A stretch of 64,000 bases of DNA from Eucommia ulmoides (GCA_016647705.1 CM028330.1:30460649-30524648); one strand, 5' to 3'. Positions 1 through 11,345 are shown, counted from the stretch's first letter. The notes: a model not told the origin generated them from the sequence alone. Numbers and translations are program-made.

Positions 1-842
1 GATTTCACCTCAAGATTCCCCTCAATCAGGTTCTAGAATCCTTAATGTGTTATGAATTTGGCTAATCAATAATCCTCCTCAAATCAATTAAATACAAATA
101 CATGAGTGTATGTGCTCGTGCAAATTAGGATCTACAATAATTTTCACCAAAACGCATTGTCAAGCACATAGAACACACATGCATGGGTATAATCCTTCAC
201 TTCGAAACAACCAGGGGGTAATTTCATCATCGGGTAACGGCCCAGATTAATGCAAAACCCAACATGAAAACAACACAAAAACATAAACACATTCTAGCCT
301 AAACACACATACAATACGGAAAAACAATAAAGCATAAAGCATACTATACTACACATCACTTCCAAACTCGAAAAGGATAGTGTTCTCAGCGATCCCAATC
401 ATCAATCTTCAACATATGAAATTTAAAGCATGCTGACGAAGGGGGTTTAGAACACATACTTGGGAGGCGAGATTATCTCGCCTCCAAATCAAGTCGGATA
501 TGACGGATTAAATTTATTTGACCTTAGGTTGCCTCCCAAGAAGCGCATGGTTTAATGTACTCAGGCTGACATTTTCAGAATGCACTCAATCTTGGTGAGG
601 TTTTGCTTTGTTCGGCTTGATCTTTCAACAAAATACCTTACCGGATTATGTGTGTGGCCCCGCACTATAAATGGTTTGGAATCCTATCGAAAGAGATGCA
701 TCAATACCTGTCGATCTAACATCGGCAAGTACCCTGCATAAGAAACAAAAACAAAACTACAAACAAAAATTATATACAAAAGAAATTCCTAAAGTAAAAT
801 CAGGTCATTTACTCACAATATCGACAATAACGAACAAAATAA

Positions 843-872
843 TCCCTGGCAATCGTTACCAAAAACTTGGTA
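843..872 (-). other. Second primer-site/LTR-edge-like sequence
   Basis: On the minus strand this reads ACCAAGTTTTTGGTAACGAT and continues into a sequence like the Asp-tRNA primer site. It lies 65 bases from the better site at 908-925. Both carry the LTR-edge wording CAAGTTTTTGG, so the edge of the LTR and primer site seems to be present twice here. Confidence 0.45.
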
Positions 873-907
873 GCGATCACCGAAAATTATATTTGACAAA
901 CAACCAA

Positions 908-925
908 TCCTCAGCAACGGTGCCA
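908..925 (-). other. Asp-tRNA primer binding site (minus strand)
   Basis: The minus strand reads TGGCACCGTTGCTGAGGA, close to TGGCGCCGTTGCCGGGGA, the complement of the 3' end of plant tRNA-Asp, which is the usual primer of Athila/Tat-type gypsy elements. It is separated from the LTR end at 932 by the family spacer (AGTTTTT on the minus strand). Confidence 0.7.
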
Positions 926-931
926 AAAACT

Positions 932-2524
932 TGTACGGCGAAGCATGCGATCCTCGCATATTGACTACTCGCAAGTGTACGAGGTCAAAGTTTTAGTATA
1001 GTGTGATCGTGAAAGATCAGGTTATCGTATCCACAGGGATTGGTGTCGTTACTATCGAGTATCGCGTTTGTCATGACCTAACTTTATCTAGGCTAAAAAT
1101 AAATGTATTTAATTAATTAAACTAATACTAATATTACCTAAATTAACTATACTAATATACTAATATGTTTTAGGGGAAAGAATTGCCTAGTGATTAAATT
1201 GTTTACAAATACCTGTTCAATATCGATTTAATCACGTTTACGGTGTTCGACATATTTGACAATCTTGGTATCTAAAACTCATCCTCCACTTCTCCCAAGT
1301 GTAAGACGATGGATATAACGCAACATCGTGTCAATGAAGAAGTCCTCCTGAATATCTTAACGACCCTAGGTCATATGAGTCTCATCCCAACGTCATTAAT
1401 TGCACACCATTCAACTCCCGACCAAGTCATTCGATCGTTGCATTGTGTTTACCCTATCAACAATGTCAGTTCTAAAACTCCATTGTCACCTCTCCCAAGT
1501 GTAATATGGGGGAATACATAACTTTGAGTCAACGAAGAAGTCCCCCTCAACGTCTTAACGACCCTAGGTCACGTGAGTCTTGCCCCAACGTCATCGATTG
1601 TACATAATCCAACTCCTTCACAGGTTATTAGATCGTAGCGTTCATTTATTCTAGTTCGAATCTGAGATTTTTCAAACCCCATATTCTCATAACATCATTC
1701 TAAGAATGACAAACAAACAATACGGCATACACAATCAAAATAACGAAGAACATCCACAAACGAACCACAAACTCAACAAAACAACATTTTCATAAATTAC
1801 ATTAATCCCTAGACAAAAACCTATTTAGCTCATGGACATAGTATTATACAATGAAAACTAATCTAAACATGCTCAAACAACAATCCTAAGTTAAGAAATA
1901 AAGAAAAGAATGAGAGAAACTTAGCCTAGTCCGAAGATTTGTTGCTAACAACGTTTTGAGATCGTTCCCCCTTCTTTTCTTTGTGATCTTCTTCTTAGGG
2001 TTTGAATGAGCACTCCCAAAACCTCTCTCTAAAATATCCTAAGTCTAATGGAGCTCTAATAGCTGGAGGTGAGGAGAGAAAGGGGTATTTATAGGGAAAA
2101 TATCTAAAATAAATATCTAAATTTGTGCAGAGGCCACCGCCGCGGCAGTAAGTAGGTCGGTTAGTTGGTCGCCTACGCAGTGGATTTGATGATATCCTAC
2201 ATATTCACCGCCGCAGCCATAGATCTCAGTGCTCCAGTAGTGGACATTCAGCAAGAAAATCAACTCTCTGCATTTTCACTGCAGCGGCAGAGGTCTGGAC
2301 ACCGCGGCAGTGGGCTTCTTTTAGAATATTGCCACCTTGCTCGTTTTTCCACCGTTCTTGGTTTGATCTCATCATTTACGCTCTATTTTCCTACCTTTTC
2401 AGCCCACACACCTGATTTAGTACAAAAAGAATAAAAACACATCAAAATATATTAAAATGTACTAAACATACTCAAAAACTAACAGCATTCGGATTGGAAA
2501 GAGATAGGTAATTTACACCTATCA
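932..2524 (-). repeat. LTR, TGATAGGTGT family, subfamily A
   Basis: 1593-bp LTR in reverse orientation. Its right end reads ACACCTATCA (reverse complement of TGATAGGTGT) and is followed by the reverse polypurine tract ATACCCCAAACTC. It carries the subfamily-A double block (ACGACCCTAGGTCA near 1358 and again near 1556, about 198 bases apart) and GC-rich palindromic motifs with a CCGCGG core near 2130-2310. Confidence 0.85.
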
Positions 2525-2997
2525 AATACCCCAAACTCAGAATTTTGCTAGTCCTCAAGCAAGACACCCACGAAAATAAAAGAAAATATAAAAACTAAGT
2601 ACTAAAAATGAAAAACACAAAAAACAAATATGTGCAAGTTTTGAGTATCATCTACCGGCCAAACGAAATATCCCTCATCGGCCCCTAATCCTATCGAGTT
2701 CATGCATAAAAACACACAATGTAATATTCTAGAATTTCAAAATTTATAATTGTAAATTCCATTATAGATCTTGCTAAAGTGTGTGTGTGTGCCTAAAACT
2801 CAAATATATAACTGTCTACTAATCGGATTGAATTATCCACCATATAAGTGCATGACAGAAAAAACTCGAAGGTATAGGGAATCCATAGGCCTGACCTGGG
2901 ATCTATTCTCTACTAATGTAGGCTCAGAAGTTCAAAAATATCAATATGTCTTGGTTCGGTTTAGGACAAATGGCCAAGGGTAAATTTGAAAGAGAAA

Positions 2998-3026
2998 ACG
3001 GGTTAACGTCGTTAACTTGACGTTGC
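2998..3026. repeat. Conserved palindrome of the LARD internal region
   Basis: A near-palindrome of the form GGGTTAACGT...ACGTTGCC. Equivalent sequences, often better paired, sit at the same place in the copies near 15725, 19410, 25823, 28805 and 53776. Its preservation in independently decayed copies suggests an RNA stem-loop used by the family (inference). Confidence 0.5.
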
Positions 3027-3177
3027 CTAAGGCACATCGCTTGGCACTCTCACACTCAAAAACTCATAGTTAAAATTGAAACAACCCTGAACATATATTA
3101 AGAACGACGTACTCACTTGTCAAAAAGAAATGGAAATAAAAATCGTATTTATATTTGATTTTTTTTTTCTTAACAAA

Positions 3178-3222
3178 ACACACCCCCAAACTTATTTCAT
3201 TTGTACAATTTTAGGGGTGTGT
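3178..3222 (-). repeat. Conserved stem-loop with internal polypurine-like motif
   Basis: Arms ACACACCCCC (left) and AGGGGTGTGT (right) can pair around an AT-rich loop. On the minus strand the loop is followed by AAGTTTGGGGGTGTGT, very like the terminal polypurine tract AGTTTGGGGGTAT. It lies about 0.65-0.7 kb inside the 3' LTR, as in the other copies. Confidence 0.55.
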
Positions 3223-4084
3223 GAAATAAGAACGAAAAACGACAAGTGAGTACTCGAATATCAAACTAATTAATAGCTCGCTCAAAACCCAATCACTCAC
3301 ATCAAGTAGCATTTGCAACTACTAGCTTGATTCACTCAAATTTGTGCCTTCAGTTAAGCGATAAAGGTTTGGAAAAAGTTCAATCGGCTATGGTATTAGT
3401 TAAGTGATTAGAATTGAAATGGCATTTTGGCTTCAACAGGGTAACGAGGGGTAATGAGTTAACAAGGTTGTCTTAAAAAGGCTCAAGCGAGAAAAATGAA
3501 TGCCTAAATCATGTCTTCCGAACTACCTTGCCTAGGATTTCGCCTCGAATTTCCCCCGAATCAAGTTCTAGAAACCCTAATGTCATGAATTTAGGTGACA
3601 GATAATCATTTTCAAATCAATTAGATGGTTATATAATGAGTTTTTATGCTCGTGTAAGTAGGATTTATAGTAACGTTTACTAAAATGTAACGTTGAACAC
3701 ACAAAACATACATGCATGAGCTTTACGCTGGACCTCAATAAACAACCAGGGGACAGACTCATCATTGAGTAATGCAAAACTCAGCACATAACACAAACAC
3801 TATCCTAAATAGACATGCACACGTAGAAACAATAAAACATACTAACTAAAACATACTACACATCCCACCCGACTCAAACAGGAAATGCCCATAATAACCT
3901 AGTCAGTGATCCCAATGACATGATAAAGCATTATAATAAAGACTAGGGTTTAGAACACACACTTGGGAGGCGAGAGAATCTCGCCTCTGAATCAAATAAG
4001 GTATGATGAATCTAACTTAATTTTTTCCTTGGGTTGCCTCCCAAGAAGGGCTTAGTTTAAGGTCGTCAGCCTGATATACTGAAG

Positions 4085-4930
4085 TGCTCATCGAAGAGCG
4101 GCGTCCACCTATAGTAAGTGTCATACAACACGACATACGGGTCTTAGTTCAGTACGTCCTCAAGACTAGCGAGATGTGGAAATGTATAGCTCGATCTTTC
4201 AATGGTATGTCTCACAGGCTCATGTACTTGGTAGGCATGAAAGAACGTTGCTAATGGCAGTGAGGAACAAGTAAGCCATATCGAATCCACGTAGATGTGA
4301 TCATCTAGGATCGATGGCGGCATCACGATTTGGATATCTAATGGTGAAGAATCACAATCGTCGACCCAAGATTGGGTTCCCGTCTTATTCAGATAAGCAT
4401 AGTTGAACCCTCCCAAGCTTCTTCCGCTCATTTCTAGCTCCTGACGGTAGCTTTCACAGTCAGATTCGACTTGTTCGCCTCTCAGTGTCACCGCTCCTCC
4501 CTCGGACTCAACAAAGCAAATAAGATAACCCATTTGCGTCTACAAAGACGTTATGGTCTCATCGATATCGGCACAGACCGTCTCGATATGATCAAGATGA
4601 TCTTTATGCTTGTTGATCTGATCATGCATCTCCCTCAACAATCTCTGAGTCTTCCCCATAACAATTGCGAGCGTTTCGTCCAGATTGGGAGAAGACTTCT
4701 TGTCGTGATCCGGAATGTCAATCCATAGCACCGAAGTGTTGGAAAAATCCCCCGAGCTTTGGTGACTTAGTGAATGATTCCAACTTTGATAATCATAAGC
4801 CACAATTTCCTCCAATGACCAAAAGGCATCTTCCTCGGTTAGGTCATAGAAAGAGGGGGTACCATTTCCTCCTTCCACCCATATTCTAGTTGCAGCTTGT
4901 AACCAGTCGAGGAAATTCTAGAGTTGACAT
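4085..4930 (-). pseudogene. Coding-like segment unique to this LARD copy, unrecognised
   Basis: Two adjacent minus-strand open stretches (about 4540-4878 and 4144-4533) look coding: balanced, hydrophilic composition, with an acidic first part (DLTEEDAFWSLEEIVAYDYQ) and a stretch that could form a coiled coil (LLREMHDQINKHKDHLDHIE). The second ends in PVRH..ERSS..LASLEDVLN. In other copies the same place (for example 52600-52671) holds only a short relic encoding a similar tail (PVRHFVERSS..LTSLEGVLK). This copy therefore appears to keep more of an ancestral frame lying just inside the primer site, where gag would be expected. I recognise no named domain. Gag or an extra element protein are the likeliest identities. 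It is broken and is treated as a fossil. Confidence 0.5.
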
Positions 4931-5171
4931 TCTCTCGGGAAACGATGCTTTGAAAACCGGAGTAGCAAATCCTTATAATAATCCCAAGCACATTAAAATG
5001 GCTCGGAATCCCATTGAAAGAAACGCAAGAGCACCTGTTGATCTAGCATCTTCAAGCAGCCTACGGAAAATAAAAACAAAAACTGCAAATGAAAAAGATT
5101 ATACACAAAAGAAATACCTAAAGTAAAATTTGGTCATTTACTCACAATATCTATAATAATCAAAAACATAA

Positions 5172-5189
5172 TCCTCGGTAATGGAAACA
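5172..5189 (-). other. Asp-tRNA primer binding site (minus strand, decayed)
   Basis: The minus strand reads TGTTTCCATTACCGAGGA, a decayed version of the Asp-tRNA complement, preceded by ACCAAGTTTT from the LTR end. It fixes the orientation of the element at 932-6782. Confidence 0.6.
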
Positions 5190-5195
5190 AAAACT

Positions 5196-6782
5196 TGGTA
5201 GAACATGAATACGCCGCTACTTTCACTCGCAAGTATACGAGGTCAAGTTTTAGTATAGATCGAGAGAGTTAGGGTTATCGTGTCCACATGGATTGGTTTT
5301 GACTATTATTGAGTACCGCCTTTGCCATAACCTAACTTTATCTAGGCGAAAATAAATATGTTTAAAATTAATAATACTAATACTAAGTTAATTAATCTAA
5401 TTAAATTAACTATACTAATACTATTATGAGATGTTTAGGAAAAGTATTGCCTAGGTATTAACTTTTGTTTACAAGAATGTGTTTGGTCTCATTTTAGTTT
5501 ACGTTAACGGCATTCGACTTATCCGACAATCTCAGTTCGTAAACTCACGAGTGTAAGACGAGGGATATAACACTACTTCGTGTCAATGAAGAAGTCTCCC
5601 TCAACGTATTAACGACCCTAGGTCACATGATTCTCGCCCCAACGTCATTTATTACGCACAATCCAACTCCCGACCAGGTCATTGGATCATCACGTTGTGT
5701 TTACCCTATTGACAATCTCGGTTCTAAAACTCCTCTGTCACCTCTCCTGAGTGTAAGATGGTAGGAATATATTACTTCGAGCCAATGAAGAAGTCCCCCT
5801 CAACGTCTTAACGACCCTAAGTCACGTGAGTCTTACCCCAACGTCATCGATTGTACACAATCCAACTCTCTCATGGGTTATTGGATAGTGGTATTCATTT
5901 ATTCTAGTTCGAATCTGGGATTTATCAAACCCCGTATTCTCATAACATTATTCTAAACATGATAAACAAATAATATGGCATACACAATCAATATAATGAA
6001 GAACATCTGCAAACGAAACACAAACTCAACAAAACAATATTTTCAAAAATTACATTAATCCCTAGACAAAAACCCATTTAGCTCGTGGCCATAGCCGGTT
6101 ATACAATGAAAACTAAGCTAAACATGCTCAATAAACAATATTAAGTTAATAAATAAAGGAAATAAAGAGAGAAACTTAGCCTAGTTCAAAGATTTGTTGC
6201 TAAAAACGTTTCAAGATTGCACCCCCTTCTTTGCTTTGTGATCTTCTCCTTAGGTTTTTAATGAGCACTTCCAAAACCTCTTTATAAAATATCCTAAGTC
6301 TAATTGATCTCTAATGGCCAGAGGTGAGGAGAGGAAGGGGTATTTATAGGGAAAATATCTAAAATAAATATCTAAATCTGTACAGAGGCCACTGCCACGA
6401 CGTTGAGTAAGTCGGTTAGTTGATCGCCTAGGCGGTAGAGTCGGTGGTGGATTTGGTGACATCCTGCATTTTCACCACCGTGGCCATGGACGTTCTGCAA
6501 GAAAGTCAACTCTCTACATTTTTACCCCCGCGGAAGAGGTCTGGACGCTACGGCGGTGGGCTTCTTTCAGCATATTGCCGCCTTGTCATTTTTCCACCAT
6601 TCTTCGGCTGTTCTTGGTTCAATCTCATCATTTATGCTCCGTTTTCTTACGTTTTCACCCCACGCGCCTATTTTAATATAAAAAAGAATAAAAACATAAT
6701 AAAATGTACTTAAAAAATACTAAACGTACTCAAAAACTAACAATGTTCGGTTTGAAAATAGATAGGTAATTTACACCTATCA
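5196..6782 (-). repeat. LTR, TGATAGGTGT family, subfamily A
   Basis: 1587-bp reverse LTR from TGGTAGAACA (complement of the CCA end) to ACACCTATCA. It has the double block (ACGACCCTA near 5610 and 5810), a CG-rich palindrome zone near 6385-6550, and the run of direction-specific motifs shared with 932-2524. It is the 5' LTR of the element at 932-6782. Confidence 0.85.
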
Positions 6783-6950
6783 ATATTCCATTTTTAGCGC
6801 CTAGATAAAGTTAGGTTATAACAATCGCGGTACTCAATAGTAATCTCAACCAATCCCTGTGGATACAATACCCGATCGAAAGGTCCATTATACTAAAACT
6901 TGATCCTTACGCTTGTGGTGAAAGTAGAAACGCTTAAATTGCGGCCACCA
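6783..6950 (+). repeat. LTR 3'-end fragment, plus orientation
   Basis: From about 6794 (CGCCTAGATAAAGTTAGG) to GCGGCCACCA at 6950 this is the last 160 or so bases of a family LTR on the plus strand, abutting the reverse LTR that ends at 6782. Its closest match in the window is the inverted equivalent at the start of the LTR at 24016. The large tandem block is therefore bracketed by inverted LTR ends. Confidence 0.7.
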
Positions 6951-8044
6951 ACTAGAAAACTTATTGGGAAAAATTTAACCTTGGGTAAATTGGGGCTCGA
7001 TAATGCTTGTGTATTTATTGGTTTGATAGTTTTTCTTTTGAATTTTTTTTAATTGATTATGATTGGGATTTGTTCGAGTCTTATATCAAGAAACACTACA
7101 GCGAGATGATCTGATACAATGTGACCCAACTCTAGCCAGGGTGACTCTAATCACACAGTCTCAACGAAAAAATCGGATATAATGTGTACCAGCTCTAATG
7201 GGGGCTAGTCCCGTCACAAATTCTAAATAAAGAAACTGAATAAAATATGCCCCAGCCCTAGTAGGGGTGCAAAACTATCTTATACCCTAAGTCTAGCTGG
7301 GTCGCGGGACTATCTTCTGAGTGTTCTTAATATGTGGAAAAGCTCACATGGGTCACCTCTGTATCATGAACTGAGCGTGCAACTTGTAGTGTTCGATTTA
7401 GTTTGGAAACCCCCCTTAGTTATTCACATATTATTGGTATTACTGGTTCTGAATGGTAATCTTCGGATGATTGAAACCCACCTGGGTTACTATAATTTAC
7501 CTATACTAAAGACGATTTTATGAAAATCAAATTTCAGTAAAGTCATTTTAGACATTCTTAAATCACATGAATTTCGATTTTTACCCGAAACTTTTATTTA
7601 ATTATATTTTTTCAAATTCAACATTTTTAATTTTTTGTCGTGTTTTTGGTTGTTTTCGTATATTACCTAGTGTGATCTCAGGTAGAAATTCATTTCCTTT
7701 AAACCTGAGTTTAAGGTTTATCTTGACTTGTACTTGATTCGACACTGACTAGGCAGGAGAAAAAGAAGTCTCTACAATTGCCCCTCTTTGTCATGTGAGT
7801 TTAGTCATAATGACAAAGACAAAGACACTAATATTTTATTCTACTAGACGGAGAAATTAAAAGATAAGTATTTAAATCTATCCAAAAGAATAGAGACGTA
7901 CCTGATCTTGGAGGATTTGATGAGGATGACGATTTACCACTTTTACCATTGTAAACTACGAAGGGTGACGATTGATCAACCTTAGATTACTGTAGTGAGG
8001 ATGACGTTAATACCTGATCCTAGAGGATATGGTTGATACTAGGA

Positions 8045-8338
8045 TAATGTAAATTTCTGAACCTACTACCTAAAGAACGAAAAGAATGTCAAATCTTATG
8101 GGCTCGTTATTGATGTTAGGACAACGTGAATGTCTAATCCTACTTCTAAAAGGACAATGTGAATGTATAATCCTATGGGGATGCTATTAATGTTAGGATG
8201 ACGTGAATGTTCGATCCTATATTCAAAGGTACGGTGTAAATGTCTGATCCTATTGGGATGTTGTTGATGTTAAGACAATGTGAATGTCTAATCCTACTTC
8301 CTAAAGAATGGCGTGAGTGTCTGATCCTATAGGGATGC
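8045..8338. repeat. 77-bp minisatellite, unit 1
   Basis: Phrases of the type TGATGTTAGGACGACGTGAATGT...GATCCTA recur. The start TGATGTT/TAATGTT falls at 8111, 8188 and 8265, a period of 77 bases. Counterparts are at about 10540-10835 and 22295-22605 in the next units. Confidence 0.7.
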
Positions 8339-8915
8339 TATTATACTATACCATAGATCGGCGAAGTAACTAGCTCTGAAGGTCTTGGTGAGGATGACGG
8401 TATAGTACATGCCCCCTTCGTTGTCTTATATTCTATACCATAGAGCGATGAATTACCAAGATCTAAAGGTATTAGTAAGGATGACCGTATAGTACAATCC
8501 CTCTCGATTGTCTACTATTCCATACCTTAGAGTGGCGAACTACCTGGCTGTAAAGGTCTTGGTGAGAACAACGGTATAGTTCGAGCTCCCTAATTGTATA
8601 CTATTCCATAGCTTAGAGTAGTGAAGTACATAGCTCTGGAGGTATTGGTGAGGACGACAGTATAGTACAAGCCCTCTCGATTATAGAATATTCTATACCT
8701 TAGAGCGGTGAAGTACTTGGCTCTAAAGGTATTGGTGAGGATGATGGTATAGTACAGTCCCCGATTGTCCATTATTCTATACCTTAGAGCGGGGAAGTAC
8801 CTGGATCTGAAGGTCTTGGTGAGGACGACGGTATAGTACAAGCCCCCCCCCCCCCCGGCTGTATCGTATTCTATACCTTAGAGTGGCGAAGTACTTGGCT
8901 CTACTAGTCTTGGTG
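8339..8915. repeat. 86-87-bp minisatellite, unit 1
   Basis: The word TATAGTAC (or a one-base variant) begins at 8401, 8488, 8575, 8661, 8748 and 8832, so periods are 87, 87, 86, 87 and 84. Each repeat reads roughly CTATACCTTAGAGTGGCGAAG...GGTCTTGGTGAGGACGACGG. About 6.5 copies. Because 87 is a multiple of three, the minus strand stays open for long stretches (8590-8841) and gives a 29-residue periodic peptide with the word YYTVVLTNTF. Confidence 0.8.
8843..8856. repeat. Poly-C run (14 bases)
   Basis: A run of 14 C within the last copy of the 86-bp minisatellite. Such runs slip in replication and sequencing, so the length is unreliable. Confidence 0.9.
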
Positions 8916-10539
8916 GTGAAGTCCATCTTATAGGGTACATGGAAGATAACGCTCAGCCAGTCAACTCCTGGTAGCGAATAAAATGATGCATGGGGTCAAC
9001 CAACTACTGGTTGTAACCATACCCCCAAAGGGTTCTCCTACATATCTCAAATTAATGAGAATTAGGTCATATGTAGTTCTCGCATGTAAATTAAATCAAG
9101 ATTGGATGGAATGGTTTTGGGTTAGAAAATTTAATTTCGGGGTGTCTAGTCAGTCTGGGAATGAGGTCATCCCGATTGATCTTTGCGAGCTGGCTTGACC
9201 GAGCCCTTTCGGGGCGCCAACATATCTCAGACTTAACTGAGAATCAAGTGAAATATAGTTCAGACTTGTCATGTGAATCAATATCTGGTGGAATAGGTTC
9301 TTGGTTAAGGAAGTTGTTTCCTAGGTTATTATATTAATACAAGATCAAAAATGACTGAGAGAATTCACAACGGGTGAAGACCTTTCAAGAACTTAACACT
9401 TAGTGGAGTTTGTTGGCTACATCCCACCTGTGATAGCCTGATGAGAACTAGAAAACTTCTTGGGAGAAATTTAACCTTGGGTAAACTGGGGCTCAATGAT
9501 GCTTGTATATTTCTTGGTTTGATAGTTTTTCTTTTCAATTTTTTTTAATTGATTATGATTGGGATTTGTTCAAGTCTTATATCAAGAAACACTACAGGGA
9601 GATGATCTAATATACTGTAGCCCAACTCTAGTCGGGGTGACTCTTATCACAGAATCTCAACGGAGAAATCAGATGTAATGTGCCCCAGCTCTTGCGGGGG
9701 CTAGTCCCGTCACAAATTCTAAATGAAGAAACTTAATAAAATATGCCCTAGCTCTAGTAGGGGCGCGAAACTATCTTATACCCTAAGTCTAGCCAGGTCG
9801 TGGGACTATCTTCTGAGTGTTCCTAGTATGTGGCAAAGCCCACATGGGTCGCCTCTGTATTATAAACTGAGTGTGTGACTTGCAGTGTTCGATTTAGTTT
9901 GGAAACCCCCCTTAGTTGTTCACATATTATAGGTATTACTAGTTCTGAATGGTAATCTTCGAATGACTAAAACCCACCTCGGTTATTATAATTTACCTAA
10001 ACTAAAGATGATTTTATGAAAATCAAAATTCAGTAAAGTCATTTTAGACATTCTTAAGCTACATGAATTTCGATTTTAACCCGAAACGTTTACTTAATTG
10101 TATTATGTTAAATTCAACATTTTTACTTTTTTGTCATATTTTTGGTTGTTTTCGTATATTACCTAGTGTGATCTCAGGTATAAATTCATTTACTTTAAAC
10201 TTGAGTTTAAAGTTTATCTGGACTTGTACTTGATTCGACACTGACTGGGCAGAAAAAAGAAAGTGTCTACAATTGCCCCTCTTTGTCATACGAGTTTTGT
10301 CATAATGATAAAGAAGGAGACACTAACATATTATTCTGCTAGACGGAGAAATTGAAATATAAGTATTTAAATCTATCCAAAAGGATAGAGATGTACCAGG
10401 TCTTGGAGGATTTGACGAGGATGACGATTTATCGCTTCTACCATTGTGAACGTCGAAGGGTGATGATCGATCAACCTTAGATTACTATTGTGAGGACGAT
10501 GATAATGCCTGATCCTAGAGGATATGGCTGATACTAGGA

Positions 10540-10835
10540 TAACGTGAATGTCTGATCCTACTACCTACAGAACGACGTGAATGCCATATCCTATGGGCTC
10601 GTTATTGATGTTAGGACGACGTGAATGTCTTATCCTACTTCCAAAATGACAATGTGAATGTCTGATCCTATGGGGATGCAATTAATGTTACGATGACATG
10701 AATGTTCAATCCTATTTTCGAAGGTACGGTGTAAATGTCTGATCCTATTGGGAAGCTATTGATGTGAGGACGACGTGAATGTCTGATCCTACTTCCTAAA
10801 GGATGGCGTGAATATGTGATTCCCATTGGTTGTCT
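10540..10835. repeat. 77-bp minisatellite, unit 2
   Basis: Same phrases (GTTAGGACGACGTGAATGTC...ATCCTACTTCC) as in unit 1 at the equivalent place, directly before the 86-bp array. Confidence 0.65.
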
Positions 10836-11345
10836 TCTATTATATACCATAGAGTGGCAAAGTACCAAGATCTAAAGGTATTAGTAAGGATGACCGTATA
10901 GTACAAGTCCTCTCGGTTGTCCACTATTCCATACCTTAGAGTGGCGAAGTACTTGGCTCTAAAGGTCTTGGTGAGAATGACAGTATAGTTCAAGCTCCCC
11001 AATTATCTACTATTCTGTAGTTTAGAACAGTAAAGTACCTGGCTTCGGAGGTATTGGTGAAGACGACAGTATAGTACAAGCCCTCCTGATTATAGAATAT
11101 TTTATACCTTAGAGCGGCAAAGTACTTGGCTCTAAAGGTATTGGTAAGGACGATGGTATAGTACAACCCACGGTTATCTATTATTCTATACCTTAGAGTG
11201 GGGAAGTACCTGGATTTGAAGGTCTTGGTGAGGACGATAGTATAGTACAAGCCCCTCCGATGTATAGTATTATATACCTTAGAATGGCGAACTACTTGGA
11301 TCTAAAGGTCTTGGTGAGGAAGACGATATAGTACAATTCCCCAGG
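10836..11345. repeat. 86-87-bp minisatellite, unit 2
   Basis: About six copies of the TATACCTTAGAGTGGCGAAGTAC...GGTATTGGTGAGGACGA repeat. The minus strand is open across most of it (10796-11002 and 10990-11250) with the same 29-residue periodicity as unit 1. Confidence 0.7.

Larger units (their letters stand above)
1..931 (-). mobile_element. Internal region of a TGATAGGTGT-family LARD, cut by the window edge
   Basis: Non-coding internal DNA read on the minus strand. By eye it is the reverse complement of the plus-strand internal regions at 17934-19918 and 52288-54278, including the block around the conserved GGGATTCCAAACC motif and the inverted block that spells CGCCTCC on both sides near 475-485. 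It ends at a primer site (908-925) directly beside the LTR at 932, so that LTR serves as its 5' LTR. The far end lies outside the window. No long frame is present. Broken fossil. Confidence 0.75.
2525..5195 (-). mobile_element. Internal region of the minus-strand LARD
   Basis: Reading leftward from the primer site, it holds the GGGATTCCGAGCC-type block, the coding-like segment (about 4085-4930), the CGCCTCC inverted block near 3968-3986, a conserved palindrome near 2998-3026, a conserved stem-loop with an internal polypurine-like motif at 3178-3222, and the terminal polypurine tract beside 2524. Apart from the coding-like segment it is AT-rich and non-coding, and collinear with the other copies. 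Confidence 0.75.
932..6782 (-). mobile_element. Minus-strand LARD with two LTRs (Ty3/gypsy derivative)
   Basis: Order along the plus strand: 3' LTR 932-2524, internal 2525-5195, primer site 5172-5189, 5' LTR 5196-6782, about 5.85 kb in all. The LTRs end in the family TGATAGGTGT/CCA termini. No matching target duplication is seen. Instead, the DNA left of 932 is another internal region with its own primer site. The block is therefore part of a chain in which the LTR at 932-2524 is shared by two internal regions, as expected from recombination between elements. It is a fossil with no complete gene set. Its internal region is longer than in the plus-strand copies because of a coding-like segment at about 4085-4930. 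Confidence 0.8.

Noticed and set aside
671-964. Plus-strand open stretch starting MVWNPIERDAS, also seen at 4890-5126
   Set aside because: It is antisense to the internal region of minus-strand LARD copies and runs across the primer site and LTR edge.
8339-8915. CRISPR-like array of direct repeats
   Set aside because: The 86-bp repeats are contiguous and degenerate throughout, without unique spacers. A plant minisatellite explains them.
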